A DNA stretch of 55,374 nucleotides, from the NCBI GenBank assembly GCA_018715045.1, contig DVMH01000029.1, positions 1 through 55,374 of the forward strand, given 5' to 3'. A model generated the notes under the pieces. That model searched no databases. It had not been told where the DNA came from and saw only the letters and a list, made by a program, of their open reading frames with translations. Source of the stretch: Candidatus Avidehalobacter gallistercoris (GTDB taxonomy: Bacteria; Bacillota; Dehalobacteriia; UBA4068; UBA4997). A program made the translations under genes and the position numbers. Position 1 is the stretch's first letter. The number at the start of each line of letters is the position of its first letter. Of this stretch, positions 1 through 9,370 are shown piece after piece.

Positions 1-1
1 C

Positions 2-583
2 AAGGTGCATGAGGTTCGCCGCCGTGATTTGCCGCCGGTGGACGATGATTTTGTCAAAGATATGCGTGAGGACTGCGATACCGTGGCCGAGCTGCGCGAG
101 AAGCTGCGTGAGGAGCTGAATGAAAAGGCCGAGCAGATGGCGGTGGATGTGGCGCAGAACAAGGTGCTGGAGCAGGTTGTCGCCAATGCCGAGATGGAAG
201 TGCCGGCCATTATGATCGACAATAAGCTCGATCAAATGCTGGCCGATTTTGAAAACCAGTTGCAATATCAGGGGTTGACGCTGGAAAGATTTTTCCAGCT
301 GACCAACAGCACTCGTGCCGACTGGAAAGCCAAACAGCAGGATCGGGCGGAAACCGCGGTGAAGCAGGATCTGGTGCTGGAAGCCATTGTCAAGGCGGAG
401 AATATCCAGGCGGAGGAAGCCGACCTCGATAAACAGATGCAGGAGATTGCCGATACCTATGGCAAGACTTTGCAGGAGATTAAAAGCACGTTTTCCAGTA
501 ACGACCAGCTGCGTTTCTTTGAGTATAATGTGAAGATGTTGAAAGCCATTGAGTTTATCAACACCAACGCGGTCATTAAATAA
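2..583 (+). CDS. tig: Trigger factor, C-terminal part (5' end outside window)
   Basis: Ribosome-associated chaperone and peptidyl-prolyl isomerase that shields nascent chains. Only the end of the PPIase domain and the helical C-terminal substrate-cradle domain are present; the reading frame is open from the first bases. The KVHEVRRRDLPPVDDDF stretch matches the family's junction between the PPIase and C-terminal domains, and the rest is long charged helices. The order tig–clpP–clpX–lon–yihA is the usual Firmicutes arrangement, which strongly supports the call. The upstream start cannot be judged here. Confidence 0.95.
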   Translation, partial: KVHEVRRRDLPPVDDDFVKDMREDCDTVAELREKLREELNEKAEQMAVDVAQNKVLEQVVANAEMEVPAIMIDNKLDQMLADFENQLQYQGLTLERFFQLTNSTRADWKAKQQDRAETAVKQDLVLEAIVKAENIQAEEADLDKQMQEIADTYGKTLQEIKSTFSSNDQLRFFEYNVKMLKAIEFINTNAVIK

Positions 584-619
584 ACTGGACATACATTTGA
601 CAACTGAAGGAATTTTTTA

Positions 620-652
620 GTGTGCGTATAAACCGTTGGTCTATACGCATAC
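620..652 (+). promoter_or_regulatory. Stem-loop in the tig–clpP gap
   Basis: An 11-bp stem (GTGTGCGTATA with TATACGCATAC, one G·U pair) encloses an 11-nt loop that can itself pair ACC with GGT. It lies between tig and the clpP ribosome-binding site and has no proper T-run, so it looks like a processing, stabilising or attenuation structure rather than a strong terminator. Confidence 0.5.
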
Positions 653-687
653 TATTTCTAAGACTTTTGGGGTGGAGGATAATGCTG

Positions 688-1272
688 ATGAATATGTTGA
701 TTCCGATGGTAGTGGAGCAGACCAGCCGCGGCGAGCGCTCCTACGATATCTATTCCCGGTTGCTGAAAGACAGGGTGGTATTTCTTGGCAGCGAAATTAA
801 CGACGATGTGGCCAACCTGACGATTGCTCAAATGCTGTTTTTGGAATCGGAGGATTCCGAAAAGGATATCCATTTGTATATCAACAGCCCTGGCGGTTCA
901 ATTACTGCGGGTATGGCTATTTTTGATACAATGCAGTATATCAGGCCGGACGTCAGCACCATCTGTATCGGCATGGCGGCTTCAATGGGAGCTTTCCTGC
1001 TGACGGCGGGAGCGATTGGCAAGCGTTATGCCCTGCCGAACAGCGAAATTATGATCCATCAGCCGCTGGGCGGTACGCAAGGGCAGGCAACAGATATTGA
1101 GATACACGCCAAGCGCATTATTCAGATGAAAGAAAAGCTGAACCATATTATGGCGGAGCGTTCCGGTCAGACGTATAAAAAGATCGCGGCAGATACTGAG
1201 CGTGATTTCTTCATGAGCGCCGAGGCTGCCAAAAAGTATGGCCTGATTGACGAGGTTATTGATAAACACTGA
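688..1272 (+). CDS. clpP: ATP-dependent Clp protease proteolytic subunit ClpP
   Basis: Serine peptidase that forms the 14-subunit degradation chamber used by ClpX and other Clp ATPases in the cytoplasm. The catalytic triad is visible: Ser in GMAASMGAF, His in MIHQPLGG and Asp in TERDFFMS. I chose ATG 688 ([12 protein letters not shown]) because GGAGG at 674–678 is 9 nt upstream, giving 194 residues, the usual ClpP length. An in-frame ATG at 682 would be only 3 nt from the SD. The open frame reaches back to 622 but would run through the hairpin at 620–652. clpX follows directly. Confidence 0.97.
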   Translation: MNMLIPMVVEQTSRGERSYDIYSRLLKDRVVFLGSEINDDVANLTIAQMLFLESEDSEKDIHLYINSPGGSITAGMAIFDTMQYIRPDVSTICIGMAASMGAFLLTAGAIGKRYALPNSEIMIHQPLGGTQGQATDIEIHAKRIIQMKEKLNHIMAERSGQTYKKIAADTERDFFMSAEAAKKYGLIDEVIDKH

Positions 1273-1323
1273 ACCGCCGGTATACGGCATTGATAGTGTA
1301 TTATAAAAAGGAGTGGATATTTC

Positions 1324-2592
1324 ATGCCGAAAGAGCCGGATGATAGGGAGCTGAAGCGCTGTTCTTTCTGCGGCAAGACGCAGAATCAGGTGCGGAAGTT
1401 AATTGCCGGGCCGGGCGTTTGTATTTGCGACGAATGTATCGAGCTTTGCGCTGAGATAATCGACGAAGATATTTACCGTGCCGAAAACGCCGCCGAGCAG
1501 GAAATACTGGGGGAAATTCCGAAGCCGCAGGAGATTAAGGCCGTACTGGACGATTATGTTATCGGGCAGGAAAAAGCTAAACGCGTGCTTTCGGTGGCCG
1601 TTTACAACCACTATAAACGCATCAAAAGCGGTGGCATGACCGATGGGGTGGAGCTGCAAAAAAGTAATATTCTGATGCTGGGTCCGACAGGTAGTGGCAA
1701 AACGCTGCTGGCCGAGACGCTGGCAAAAATCCTGAACGTGCCTTTTGCCGTGGCCGACGCCACATCGCTCACGGAGGCTGGGTATGTGGGCGAGGATGTG
1801 GAGAATATACTGCTGAAGCTGATCCAGGCGGCGGATTATGACATTGAACGCGCCCAGCACGGCATTGTATATATTGATGAAATTGATAAAATCGCCCGCA
1901 AAAGCGAGAATCCATCCATCACGCGGGATGTTTCCGGCGAAGGCGTGCAGCAGACGCTGCTGAAAATTCTGGAGGGTACGGTGGCCTCAGTACCGCCGCA
2001 GGGTGGCCGCAAACATCCCCACCAGGAGCTTTTGCAGATTGACACTACCAATATTCTGTTTATCTGCGGCGGGGCGTTCTGCGGTATTGAAAACATCATC
2101 AAGCAGCGGGTGAACACCAAAACGCTGGGTTTTGGCTCTGAAATTGCCGCTACCCGCGCCGAAGAAGACGCCATTCTCGCCAAGGCTATGCCGGAGGATT
2201 TGCTGAAATTTGGTCTGATACCGGAATTTGTCGGGCGTTTGCCGATTATGGTGACGCTTTCCTCATTGGATAAGGACGCGCTGATTCGCGTTATGACCGA
2301 GCCGAAAAACGCGCTGGTCAAGCAGTATCAGAAGCTGTTCGAACTGGACGGTGTTGATCTGCGCTTTAATGATGACGTAATCGCGGCAGCCGCAGATGAG
2401 GCTTTGTGCCGGAAGACCGGGGCGCGGGGGCTTCGTTCCATCTTTGAGGAGATGATGATGGACACCATGTTTGACCTGCCCAGCCGCGACGATGTGACTG
2501 AATGCGTCATCACGCTGGATACCCTGCAAAAGCATCAACCGCCTCTGCTGATCACCAAAGCCAAGGCGGATAATCACAAAACCACTGCTTAA
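1324..2592 (+). CDS. clpX: ATP-dependent Clp protease ATP-binding subunit ClpX
   Basis: AAA+ unfoldase that recognises tagged substrates and feeds them into ClpP. The N-terminal zinc-binding domain has Cys13, Cys16, Cys35 and Cys38. Walker A is GPTGSGKT near residue 120, the pore loop is GYVGED, and Walker B is IVYIDEIDK. The 422-residue length is normal. The start is preceded by AAAAAGGAG. It is cotranscribed with, or independently expressed after, clpP across a 51-nt gap, and a hairpin terminator follows. Confidence 0.97.
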   Translation: MPKEPDDRELKRCSFCGKTQNQVRKLIAGPGVCICDECIELCAEIIDEDIYRAENAAEQEILGEIPKPQEIKAVLDDYVIGQEKAKRVLSVAVYNHYKRIKSGGMTDGVELQKSNILMLGPTGSGKTLLAETLAKILNVPFAVADATSLTEAGYVGEDVENILLKLIQAADYDIERAQHGIVYIDEIDKIARKSENPSITRDVSGEGVQQTLLKILEGTVASVPPQGGRKHPHQELLQIDTTNILFICGGAFCGIENIIKQRVNTKTLGFGSEIAATRAEEDAILAKAMPEDLLKFGLIPEFVGRLPIMVTLSSLDKDALIRVMTEPKNALVKQYQKLFELDGVDLRFNDDVIAAAADEALCRKTGARGLRSIFEEMMMDTMFDLPSRDDVTECVITLDTLQKHQPPLLITKAKADNHKTTA

Positions 2593-2600
2593 GCGTTTTA

Positions 2601-2630
2601 CCCCCGGCGGCAACCGGGGGTTTATTTTAT
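2601..2630 (+). terminator. Terminator after clpX
   Basis: CCCCCGG and CCGGGGG arms enclose a 6-nt loop and are followed by TTTATTTTAT. Confidence 0.85.
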
Positions 2631-2643
2631 CCGGGGTTTATGC

Positions 2644-2676
2644 TATAATTAAACACTAACAACGTTAAAACACTAA
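2644..2676 (+). promoter_or_regulatory. lon promoter region with 9-bp direct repeat
   Basis: TATAAT (2644–2649), preceded by TG in the extended -10 position, lies 45 bp before lon. Just downstream the 9-mer AAACACTAA occurs at 2651–2659 and 2668–2676, a 17-bp period. The repeat sits over the expected start of transcription, so it could be an operator. It does not match CIRCE or the CtsR box. Confidence 0.5.
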
Positions 2677-2694
2677 GTATGCGGAGGTATATTT

Positions 2695-5082
2695 ATGCCA
2701 AACGATAACGATAAACAGGGCTGGCAGCACGATTTTCCGGCTTTTGCGGAAAACTTGTCGGCCAGCGGGGCGGAACTGCCGCCGGGTTGTGTGGAAATGC
2801 CGATGATACCGCTGCGCGGTATGCTGGTGTTCCCGCACTCATTGGTGCATTTGGACGTTGGGCGAGAGCGCAGCATCCAGGCTTTGGACGAGGCCATGCT
2901 GACCGGGCGAGAGCTGTTTTTTGCCATGCAGAAAGACGTGCAGGTGGAAGACCCCGGCCCGGACGATATTTATGACGTGGGCACGGTGGGCGAGATCAAG
3001 CAGGTGCTGAAATTGCCAGGTGGCACAGTGCGCCTGCTGGTGGCGGGTCTGCACCGTGCCAGACTGCAATATTACAGCCAACTGGAACCATATGCTGTGG
3101 CGGTGGTGCAAGAGCAGCCGGACAGCCGTGGGAACGAGCCGCTGGCTGAGGCGTTGAAGCGTCGTTTGCAGGAGGCTTTTGCCAATTTTGCCGCACTGAA
3201 CAAGAAATACCCGCCAGAGGTGGTGGCGCGGGTGAACGCGATCGAAAATGCGGGAGAGGCGGCGGACACTGTGGCCGGGAACCTGTTTCTGCAGCTGGCT
3301 GAGCGTCAAAGGGTGTTGGAGACATTCGATTTGCAGCAGCGCATTGAGCTGTTGCTGGAGATAATCGTCAAGGAGACGGAGATCCTTGAGCTGGAGCGCA
3401 AGATAGGTAACCGCGTTCACAGCCAGATTGACCGCAACCAGAAAGAATACTATTTGCGGGAACAGCTGCGCGCCATTAACCGTGAACTGGGCGAGGCGGA
3501 AGATAGAAGCGGTGAAATTGAAGAATACCGCGAACGCATGGCCAAACTTGATCTGCCAGATTTTGTGATCGAGCGGCTGGAAAAGGAATTCGCCCGCTTA
3601 AAGCATATGCCTCCCCTGACGGCGGAGGCCAGCGTGCTGGAGAATTATATCGACTGGGTGCTGGACATTCCGTGGCGTGTTTGCACCGAGGATAACCATG
3701 ACCTGGCGGAAGCCGAGCAGATACTGAACGAAGATCATTTTGGCCTGCAAAAAGTCAAGGAGCGCATTTTGGAGTATTTAGCGGTGCGGCAGCATTCCGG
3801 TAATCTGAAAGGGCCGATTTTATGCCTGGTGGGGCCGCCCGGCGTGGGCAAAACGTCGCTGGCTGTGTCGATCGCGCGGGCGCTGGGGCGCAAATATGTG
3901 CGGGTATCTTTGGGAGGCGTGCATGACGAGGCGGAAATTCGCGGCCACCGGCGAACGTATATTGGTTCGCAGCCGGGACGCATCATGCAGTATATCAAAA
4001 ATTCCGGCGTGGCCAATCCGCTGTTTTTGCTGGACGAGATCGATAAAATGGCCAGCGATTTCCGCGGCGATCCGGCCAGCGCAATGTTAGAGGTGCTTGA
4101 CCCGGCGCAGAATTCCACGTTCAGTGATCATTATCTGGAACTGCCTTATGATCTGTCCAAGGTGCTGTTCATCACCACTGCTAACGTAGAGCAGGATATT
4201 CCTGAGCCGCTGTGGGACCGCATGGAGATCGTGCGGCTGGACAGCTATACCGAGGACGAAAAATACCAAATCGCTGTGCGGCATCTGCTGCCCCGCCAGC
4301 GGCAGGAGCACGGCCTGACGTCACGGCAGATTTCGGTGTCGTCGGGTGCGCTGCTGGAGATTATACGCAGCTATACCCGCGAGGCCGGCGTGCGCAGCCT
4401 GGAACGCCAGCTGGCTAAGCTTTGCCGTAAAGCCGTTAAGGGCATTGTGAGCGGCGATTGGGAGAAATTGAGCGTCAGCCGCCGTAACTTGGTAGATTTG
4501 CTGGGCGAGCCGGATTATCACTATGATCTGGTGGACAAAAAAGACCGCGTGGGTGTGGTGAATGGTCTGGCCTGGACGGCGGCGGGCGGCGACACGCTGA
4601 CTGTGGAAGCGCAGTTGTTGCCCGGCAAGGGAAGCCTGACGCTGACCGGCCAGTTGGGCGACGTGATGAAAGAGAGCGCGCAGGCAGGCTGGACTTATCT
4701 GCGTTCTATTGGCGCGAAATTCGGCGTGCCGGAGGACGTGAGCAAGCTGGATATTCACATTCACGTGCCGGAGGGAGCGATACCGAAAGACGGCCCCTCC
4801 GCCGGGATAACAATGGCGACGGCGCTGGCCTCGGCTTTCTCCGGGAGACCGGTACGTCACGATGTGGCGATGACCGGGGAGATAACTCTGACCGGGCGAG
4901 TGCTGCCGATCGGCGGACTGAAAGAAAAGACCATTGCCGCCCACCGGGCAGGCGTGAAAACTGTAATTATTCCTAAAGAGAATAAACGTGATCTGCCGGA
5001 ACTGCCACAGGTGGTGCGCGATAATCTGCGCTTTGTGACGGCGGAAACATTGCAGGATGTTTTGAACGAGGCCTTGGTTTAG
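2695..5082 (+). CDS. lon: Endopeptidase La (Lon protease)
   Basis: Homo-oligomeric ATP-dependent protease that degrades misfolded and regulatory proteins in the cytoplasm. It has the N-terminal LON substrate domain ([13 protein letters not shown] near residue 40), an AAA+ domain (Walker A GPPGVGKT, residues 380–387; Walker B FLLDEIDK) and the C-terminal peptidase with the Ser-Lys dyad (Ser702 in KDGPSAG, Lys743 in GGLKEK). About 40 polar residues precede the LON domain, slightly more than usual. GGAGG precedes ATG 2695. It has its own promoter, and yihA follows after 15 nt. Confidence 0.96.
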   Translation: MPNDNDKQGWQHDFPAFAENLSASGAELPPGCVEMPMIPLRGMLVFPHSLVHLDVGRERSIQALDEAMLTGRELFFAMQKDVQVEDPGPDDIYDVGTVGEIKQVLKLPGGTVRLLVAGLHRARLQYYSQLEPYAVAVVQEQPDSRGNEPLAEALKRRLQEAFANFAALNKKYPPEVVARVNAIENAGEAADTVAGNLFLQLAERQRVLETFDLQQRIELLLEIIVKETEILELERKIGNRVHSQIDRNQKEYYLREQLRAINRELGEAEDRSGEIEEYRERMAKLDLPDFVIERLEKEFARLKHMPPLTAEASVLENYIDWVLDIPWRVCTEDNHDLAEAEQILNEDHFGLQKVKERILEYLAVRQHSGNLKGPILCLVGPPGVGKTSLAVSIARALGRKYVRVSLGGVHDEAEIRGHRRTYIGSQPGRIMQYIKNSGVANPLFLLDEIDKMASDFRGDPASAMLEVLDPAQNSTFSDHYLELPYDLSKVLFITTANVEQDIPEPLWDRMEIVRLDSYTEDEKYQIAVRHLLPRQRQEHGLTSRQISVSSGALLEIIRSYTREAGVRSLERQLAKLCRKAVKGIVSGDWEKLSVSRRNLVDLLGEPDYHYDLVDKKDRVGVVNGLAWTAAGGDTLTVEAQLLPGKGSLTLTGQLGDVMKESAQAGWTYLRSIGAKFGVPEDVSKLDIHIHVPEGAIPKDGPSAGITMATALASAFSGRPVRHDVAMTGEITLTGRVLPIGGLKEKTIAAHRAGVKTVIIPKENKRDLPELPQVVRDNLRFVTAETLQDVLNEALV

Positions 5083-5097
5083 ACGGGAGTTTATATT

Positions 5098-5709
5098 ATG
5101 CAGATCAAGCGGGCAAACTATCTTTTGACGGCGGTGAAAGCCGCGCAATATCCGGAGCAACAGCTTCCAGCGGTGACGTTCTGCGGGCGCTCCAATGTGG
5201 GTAAAAGCAGCCTGATTAATACGCTGCTGAACCGCCGTAATCTGGCGCGCACCAGCTCCCAGCCGGGCAAGACCCGCACTATCAATTTTTATGATATCGA
5301 CGGCGCATGGTATCTGGTTGATTTGCCTGGCTATGGCTATGCCAAGGTGGCGAAAGCCGAACGCGAAAACTGGCGGGTTATGATTGACGAGTATCTGGAA
5401 AAATACCGCGGGCCGAAGCTGTTTGTGCAGCTTGTGGATATTCGCCATGAACCGAGCGCTTTGGACTGCCAGATGTGGGAATGGCTGGTGGCGGCGGGCG
5501 CGCCCGCTCTCATTGTGGCCACCAAGTCGGATAAGATCAGCCGGGGAGCGCGGGCCAAACATTTGGCGTTGATCGGACGAACGCTCCATGTCAACGCGGC
5601 GGATATCATACCGTTTTCTGCCGTTACGCGCGACGGGCGGGATATTTTGCTGGACGAGATTGAGGCTTATTTGCAGGCGGTGAGCGAGGGGGCTATGAAC
5701 GAGGCATGA
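5098..5709 (+). CDS. yihA: Ribosome biogenesis GTPase YsxC/EngB family
   Basis: Small P-loop GTPase needed for late 50S subunit assembly. The G1 motif is GRSNVGKSS, the G3 region is DLPGYGYAK and the G4 motif is TKSDK. At 203 residues it is family-typical. It sits right after lon, a conserved neighbourhood, and its last four bases overlap the next start (ATGA), implying translational coupling to the phosphoesterase gene. It is also known as ysxC or engB. Confidence 0.95.
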   Translation: MQIKRANYLLTAVKAAQYPEQQLPAVTFCGRSNVGKSSLINTLLNRRNLARTSSQPGKTRTINFYDIDGAWYLVDLPGYGYAKVAKAERENWRVMIDEYLEKYRGPKLFVQLVDIRHEPSALDCQMWEWLVAAGAPALIVATKSDKISRGARAKHLALIGRTLHVNAADIIPFSAVTRDGRDILLDEIEAYLQAVSEGAMNEA

Positions 5710-6512
5710 GCGGCGAAAGAACCTATAAAGCGCTGATTGTGGGCGATGTGGTGGGCAAGTGCGGTCGTGACGCCTTTGAAAAGGCTCTGCCGGAGTTGCA
5801 ATGGCAGCTAGACGTGGATTTTACGCTGGTGAATGGTGAGAACACCAGCAATGGACGCGGGCTAAACCGCCGTGATTTTGATTTTTACCGTGATTTGGGC
5901 GCGGACGCGGTAACGTTGGGAAACCACCTCTACGGCAATCGCGAGATAAGCAGTCTGCTGGACAAGGAAGAGCGGCTGGCGCGTCCTGCCAACCTGCCGC
6001 CTGCGACGCCTGGCTCACCCTATCGCATTGTGCCCTGCGGGGATCTTAAAATTGCTGTGCTGAATCTGCTGGGGCGGGTGTATATGAATATGCCGGCGTT
6101 GGATTGTCCTTTCCGCCGGGCAGAGGAGCTGCTGCACGAAATTCATGCCATCACCTCCATTATTCTGGTGGATTTTCACGCCGAGGCCACCTCGGAGAAA
6201 CTGGCGCTGGCTCGCTTTCTTGACGGTCGGGTGACGGCGGTTTTCGGCACGCATACTCATGTACAGACCAGCGACGCGCGCATACTGCCGCGCGGCACGG
6301 CATATCTTTCTGATGTGGGCATGACGGGGGCTTATGATTCCATACTGGGTGTGGAGAGCGAGCAAGTGATTAACCGCTTTTTGACCGGGCGAACCGAGCC
6401 GTTTAAAGTGGCGGTGGGCGAGGCGGAGTTTGACGCGTTATTGTTGGAATTTGATGCGGCAGGCAAGGCGCTTCATGCGGAAACTATCAGAAAAATGGTG
6501 CGCATGGATTAA
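5706..6512 (+). CDS. YmdB-type metallophosphoesterase (TIGR00282 family)
   Basis: Calcineurin-like phosphoesterase; the Bacillus relative YmdB hydrolyses 2',3'-cyclic nucleotides. Visible motifs are GDVVGKCGR at the N-terminus, LVNGENTSNGRG, LGNHLYG and GTHTHVQTSDAR followed by LSDVGMTG. The usual GNHTWD is changed to GNHLYG; the metal-binding Asn-His pair is kept but the following residues differ, so specificity may be altered. At 268 residues it has normal length. It overlaps yihA by 4 nt and is probably coexpressed with it. Confidence 0.88.
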   Translation: MSGERTYKALIVGDVVGKCGRDAFEKALPELQWQLDVDFTLVNGENTSNGRGLNRRDFDFYRDLGADAVTLGNHLYGNREISSLLDKEERLARPANLPPATPGSPYRIVPCGDLKIAVLNLLGRVYMNMPALDCPFRRAEELLHEIHAITSIILVDFHAEATSEKLALARFLDGRVTAVFGTHTHVQTSDARILPRGTAYLSDVGMTGAYDSILGVESEQVINRFLTGRTEPFKVAVGEAEFDALLLEFDAAGKALHAETIRKMVRMD

Positions 6513-6527
6513 GATTCGTTTGCGTTT

Positions 6528-6616
6528 TGCCGTAAAATTTTTGGTTTGCTGCCGTAAAATCGCTGACGCCACTGCTTGACATGCTGAATTGACCGCCAAA
6601 ACCGTTGATTTTACGG
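6528..6616. repeat. Short repeat unit TGCCGTAAAAT, direct and inverted copies
   Basis: TGCCGTAAAAT occurs at 6528–6538 and 6550–6560, and CCGTAAAATC (6552–6561) is exactly inverted as GATTTTACGG at 6607–6616. The three copies fall in the 206-bp gap before the symporter gene, upstream of a TACAAT -10 candidate near 6650, so they could be operator sites or a long-range hairpin. Confidence 0.5.
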
Positions 6617-6718
6617 TGGTCTGTATACATTATGCAAAATTTGTGCTACAATACTTTACGATTGACCGGGCAGCCGGTCACTTTTTTGAGCTGAAAAAGA
6701 GCGGAGGAGAGTTGCGGC

Positions 6719-8116
6719 ATGGATTTTCTGAGTATGGTTGAACAGGTGAACGGTGCGGTGAACGGCTTTATCTGGGGCGTGCCGGCGATGGCCTGCATTA
6801 TTGGCGTGGGGCTTTGGCTGTCGCTGTGCACTGGGTTTGTGCAGTTGCGCCGCTTTGGTTATGCGATACGTCACACGCTGGGCAAGGTTTTTGGACGTCA
6901 TCAGGCGGGCGAGGGTATGCTTACCCAATTTCAGGCCGTCTGTACGGCGTTGGCGGGCACGGTTGGTACCGGCAACATTGCGGGAGTGGCGGGTGCAATT
7001 GCCATTGGCGGCCCTGGCGCAGTATTCTGGATGTGGGTCTCCGCTTTTCTGGGTATGTGTACCAAGTTTGCCGAGGTAACGCTGGCGGTACATTTCCGTG
7101 AGTATAACGCGCAGGGCGATGTGGTAGGCGGCCCTATGTATTATATCAAAAACGGTCTGGGTAAAGGCTGGCACTGGCTGGCAGTTCTTTTTGCCTTATT
7201 TGGTATGCTGGCGGTGTTTGGCACGGGCAACGCTACTCAGGCCAATACTATTGTTTCGGCTATTGATACGGCTCTGGCGAATTACGGGCTGCTGACGGAA
7301 GATATGACGGGCACAGCCAATCTGGTGCTGGGCTGCGTTATCGCGTTGCTGGTGGGGCTGATACTGTTCGGTGGGGTGAAGCGTATCGGACGGGTGACAG
7401 AAAAGCTGGTGCCGTTCATGGTGGTGCTTTATATCGTACTGGGCATTGGCGTGTTAGTGCTGAACTGGGAGCGAATGCCCGGTGTGCTTTACTCTATAAT
7501 TTATGGCGCGTTTAACCCGGCGGCGGTGACGGGCGGCGTTGTCGGCAGTGCTTTCCTCTGCCTGCAAAAGGGCGTGGCGCGCGGCATATTTTCCAACGAG
7601 GCCGGCTTGGGTACAGGGTCTATCGCTCATGCCTGTGCTGACGTTGGGCAGCCGGTGCAGCAGGGTCTGTTTGGCATTTTTGAGGTTTTTGCCGATACAA
7701 TCGTTATCTGCACGCTAACCGCGCTGGTGATACTGTGCAGCGGCACGCCGGTCGTATACGGCGAAGCAGCGGGGGCGGAGCTGACTATTGCCGGCTTTAC
7801 CGAAGTATACGGCGGCTGGGTTTCTATTTTGATGGCGTTGGCGATGTGCTGCTTTGCCTTTTCCACCATCATCGGCTGGGGGCTATATGGCGCGCGTTGT
7901 GTGGAGTTTCTGTTCTCCTCGCGGGCTATCAAGCCGTTCATGGCGCTTTACGTGTTGGTAGCGATTCCGGGAGCGACGCTGGATCTGGGGCTTTTGTGGA
8001 GCATTGCCGAGACGTTCAACGGGCTGATGGCGATACCCAATCTGATCGCACTGCTGTTGCTTTCCGGTACGGTGGTGCGTCTGACGCGGGCATATTTTGC
8101 CGGTGAAAAGGCGTAA
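6719..8116 (+). CDS. Alanine/glycine:cation symporter (AGCS family)
   Basis: Sodium- or proton-coupled amino-acid uptake protein of the cytoplasmic membrane. The AGCS signature region GTGNIAGVAGAIAIGGPGAV (near residue 82) and GIFSNEAGLGTGS are clear, and about ten hydrophobic segments are spread over 465 residues. GGAGGAGAG precedes ATG 6719. It is monocistronic or leads a two-gene unit with the broken PHP gene 42 nt downstream. The substrate (alanine, glycine or similar) cannot be decided from sequence. Confidence 0.92.
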   Translation: MDFLSMVEQVNGAVNGFIWGVPAMACIIGVGLWLSLCTGFVQLRRFGYAIRHTLGKVFGRHQAGEGMLTQFQAVCTALAGTVGTGNIAGVAGAIAIGGPGAVFWMWVSAFLGMCTKFAEVTLAVHFREYNAQGDVVGGPMYYIKNGLGKGWHWLAVLFALFGMLAVFGTGNATQANTIVSAIDTALANYGLLTEDMTGTANLVLGCVIALLVGLILFGGVKRIGRVTEKLVPFMVVLYIVLGIGVLVLNWERMPGVLYSIIYGAFNPAAVTGGVVGSAFLCLQKGVARGIFSNEAGLGTGSIAHACADVGQPVQQGLFGIFEVFADTIVICTLTALVILCSGTPVVYGEAAGAELTIAGFTEVYGGWVSILMALAMCCFAFSTIIGWGLYGARCVEFLFSSRAIKPFMALYVLVAIPGATLDLGLLWSIAETFNGLMAIPNLIALLLLSGTVVRLTRAYFAGEKA

Positions 8117-8158
8117 AATTTAGTATATTTCGTCAAAAAATATACAGGAGGCAGGGCA

Positions 8159-8986
8159 ATGTTGAAAGGCAGATTTGATATGCACACGCATACCACCGCG
8201 TCTGACGGGGTGTTCACACCAGCCGGGCTTGTGCATATGGCATATGAGCTGGGGCTTTCTGGCCTGGCGATAACTGACCATGATACTTTGCACGGCCTGG
8301 ACGAAGCGGGTGACGCGATTGCTGCGCTGAATATGCGGCTGCTGCCCGGCGTGGAGCTTTCCTGTGAATATGCGTTTTCCGGCGGGCCGGCGCGCGAGGT
8401 GCATATGCTTGGCTATTTTATCGAGAAGCCGGGCGAGGAGCTTTATGCTAGGCTGGCTGAATTGCAGGCTTACCGCTGGCGGCGCGGGCAGAAAATACTG
8501 GACATACTGGCGGCGTTGGGCATGGATATTCGCGGCGATTGGACGGCTGCATATGCCGAAAACGGCTCGCTGGGGCGTGGGCTGATCGGGCGGAAACTGG
8601 TGGAGGCGGGTTATGCTGCAGATACTGACGAAGCATTTGACCGTTGGCTTTCACCGGGAAAACCTGCTTGTGTACCTCGCCTGAAGTTGGCCGCTGCCGA
8701 GGCCATTGAGCTTTTGCATCGGAACGGTGCTGTGGCAGTGCTGGCGCACCCGGTGCAAATTGGTGACGACCGTTTGATCAAACCATTGGCATAGGCCGGG
8801 CTGGACGGTATGGAATGCTCTCACCCTGATCACAATACCGCGCAGGAGCAGCATTATCGTAATATGGCGCGGGAACTTAAGCTGGCTGTTTCAGGTGGCT
8901 CAGACTGCCATACCGGAGAACTTGGCAGTCATACGGCGACAGAGCAGGAATTGGCTGTGCTGTTGGGGCGCTATTGTAAGCGTTAA
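8159..8986 (+). pseudogene. PHP-domain phosphoesterase interrupted by in-frame TAG
   Basis: The metal-dependent PHP phosphoesterase family acts on nucleotide or RNA-derived phosphates. Metal-site motifs in order are MHTHTTASDG, ITDHD, ELSCEY and VLAHP, then a TAG at 8792–8794 (codon 212). The same frame continues without further stops to TAA at 8984–8986 and encodes AGLDGMECSHPDH and SGGSDCHTG, which are the remaining conserved metal-binding motifs. The intact product would be about 275 residues, normal for the family. TAG is an ordinary stop elsewhere in this window (lon, spoIIIAB, spoIIIAE), so this is most simply a nonsense mutation or base-call error; readthrough is possible. GGAGG precedes ATG 8159. 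Confidence 0.85.
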
Positions 8987-9073
8987 GGGGCGTTAAATTG
9001 GCGCAAATTGGCGGCAATATAAAACCGCTTTTCCGCGTATACTAGCAAAAACAGCGAGAGGCAGGCGGCAATA

Positions 9074-9370
9074 TTGAACGAACAGCAGGAAAAGGGCGGA
9101 ACGCTTAATTTGGAACTTTTGCCCTGCTTTGGCGGCAGTCGGGAGATCAGCCCGACAGAGCAGGCGCTGCAGCGCCAGGTGGCGGCCCTGGAGGAAAGGC
9201 TTGAGCAGATGCGGCTTTCCCGCCGGGTGCTGATGCGTATTTTAGAGCGCACCGAACAGGACAGACGTGTGGAATTAGAAAATCTGCGGCGCGAGAATGA
9301 CCGTCTGCGCAAGAAGAATTATTTTCTGGCCAGGCTTAGTTGGGAGAATATACGCCAGCGGCGGCAGTAA
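9074..9370 (+). CDS. Small coiled-coil protein of unknown function
   Basis: I do not recognise this 98-residue protein. From about residue 28 to 85 it is a continuous charged helix with heptad-like leucines (EERLEQMRLSRR, LENLRRENDRLRKK), so a coiled-coil dimer is likely. No signal peptide or membrane segment is seen. The start is TTG with a weak GAGAGGCAGG upstream. It follows the PHP gene by 87 nt, and a weak hairpin terminator comes after it. It could be a regulator or scaffold, but nothing shows which. Confidence 0.6.
   Translation: MNEQQEKGGTLNLELLPCFGGSREISPTEQALQRQVAALEERLEQMRLSRRVLMRILERTEQDRRVELENLRRENDRLRKKNYFLARLSWENIRQRRQ

Noticed and set aside
584-2694. CIRCE or CtsR operators near clpP, clpX and lon
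   Set aside because: No TTAGCACTC–N9–GAGTGCTAA and no GTCAAA tandem motif was found in the gaps.
4321-5589. Long minus-strand open frame of 422 codons opposite lon and yihA
   Set aside because: It is His/Arg/Gln-rich, has no family features or SD, and lies wholly opposite two well-defined genes; a GC-rich shadow frame.
8792-8794. Genome-wide TAG recoding as explanation of the PHP amber codon
   Set aside because: TAG is the normal stop of lon, spoIIIAB and spoIIIAE here, so general recoding is not supported; only local readthrough remains possible.
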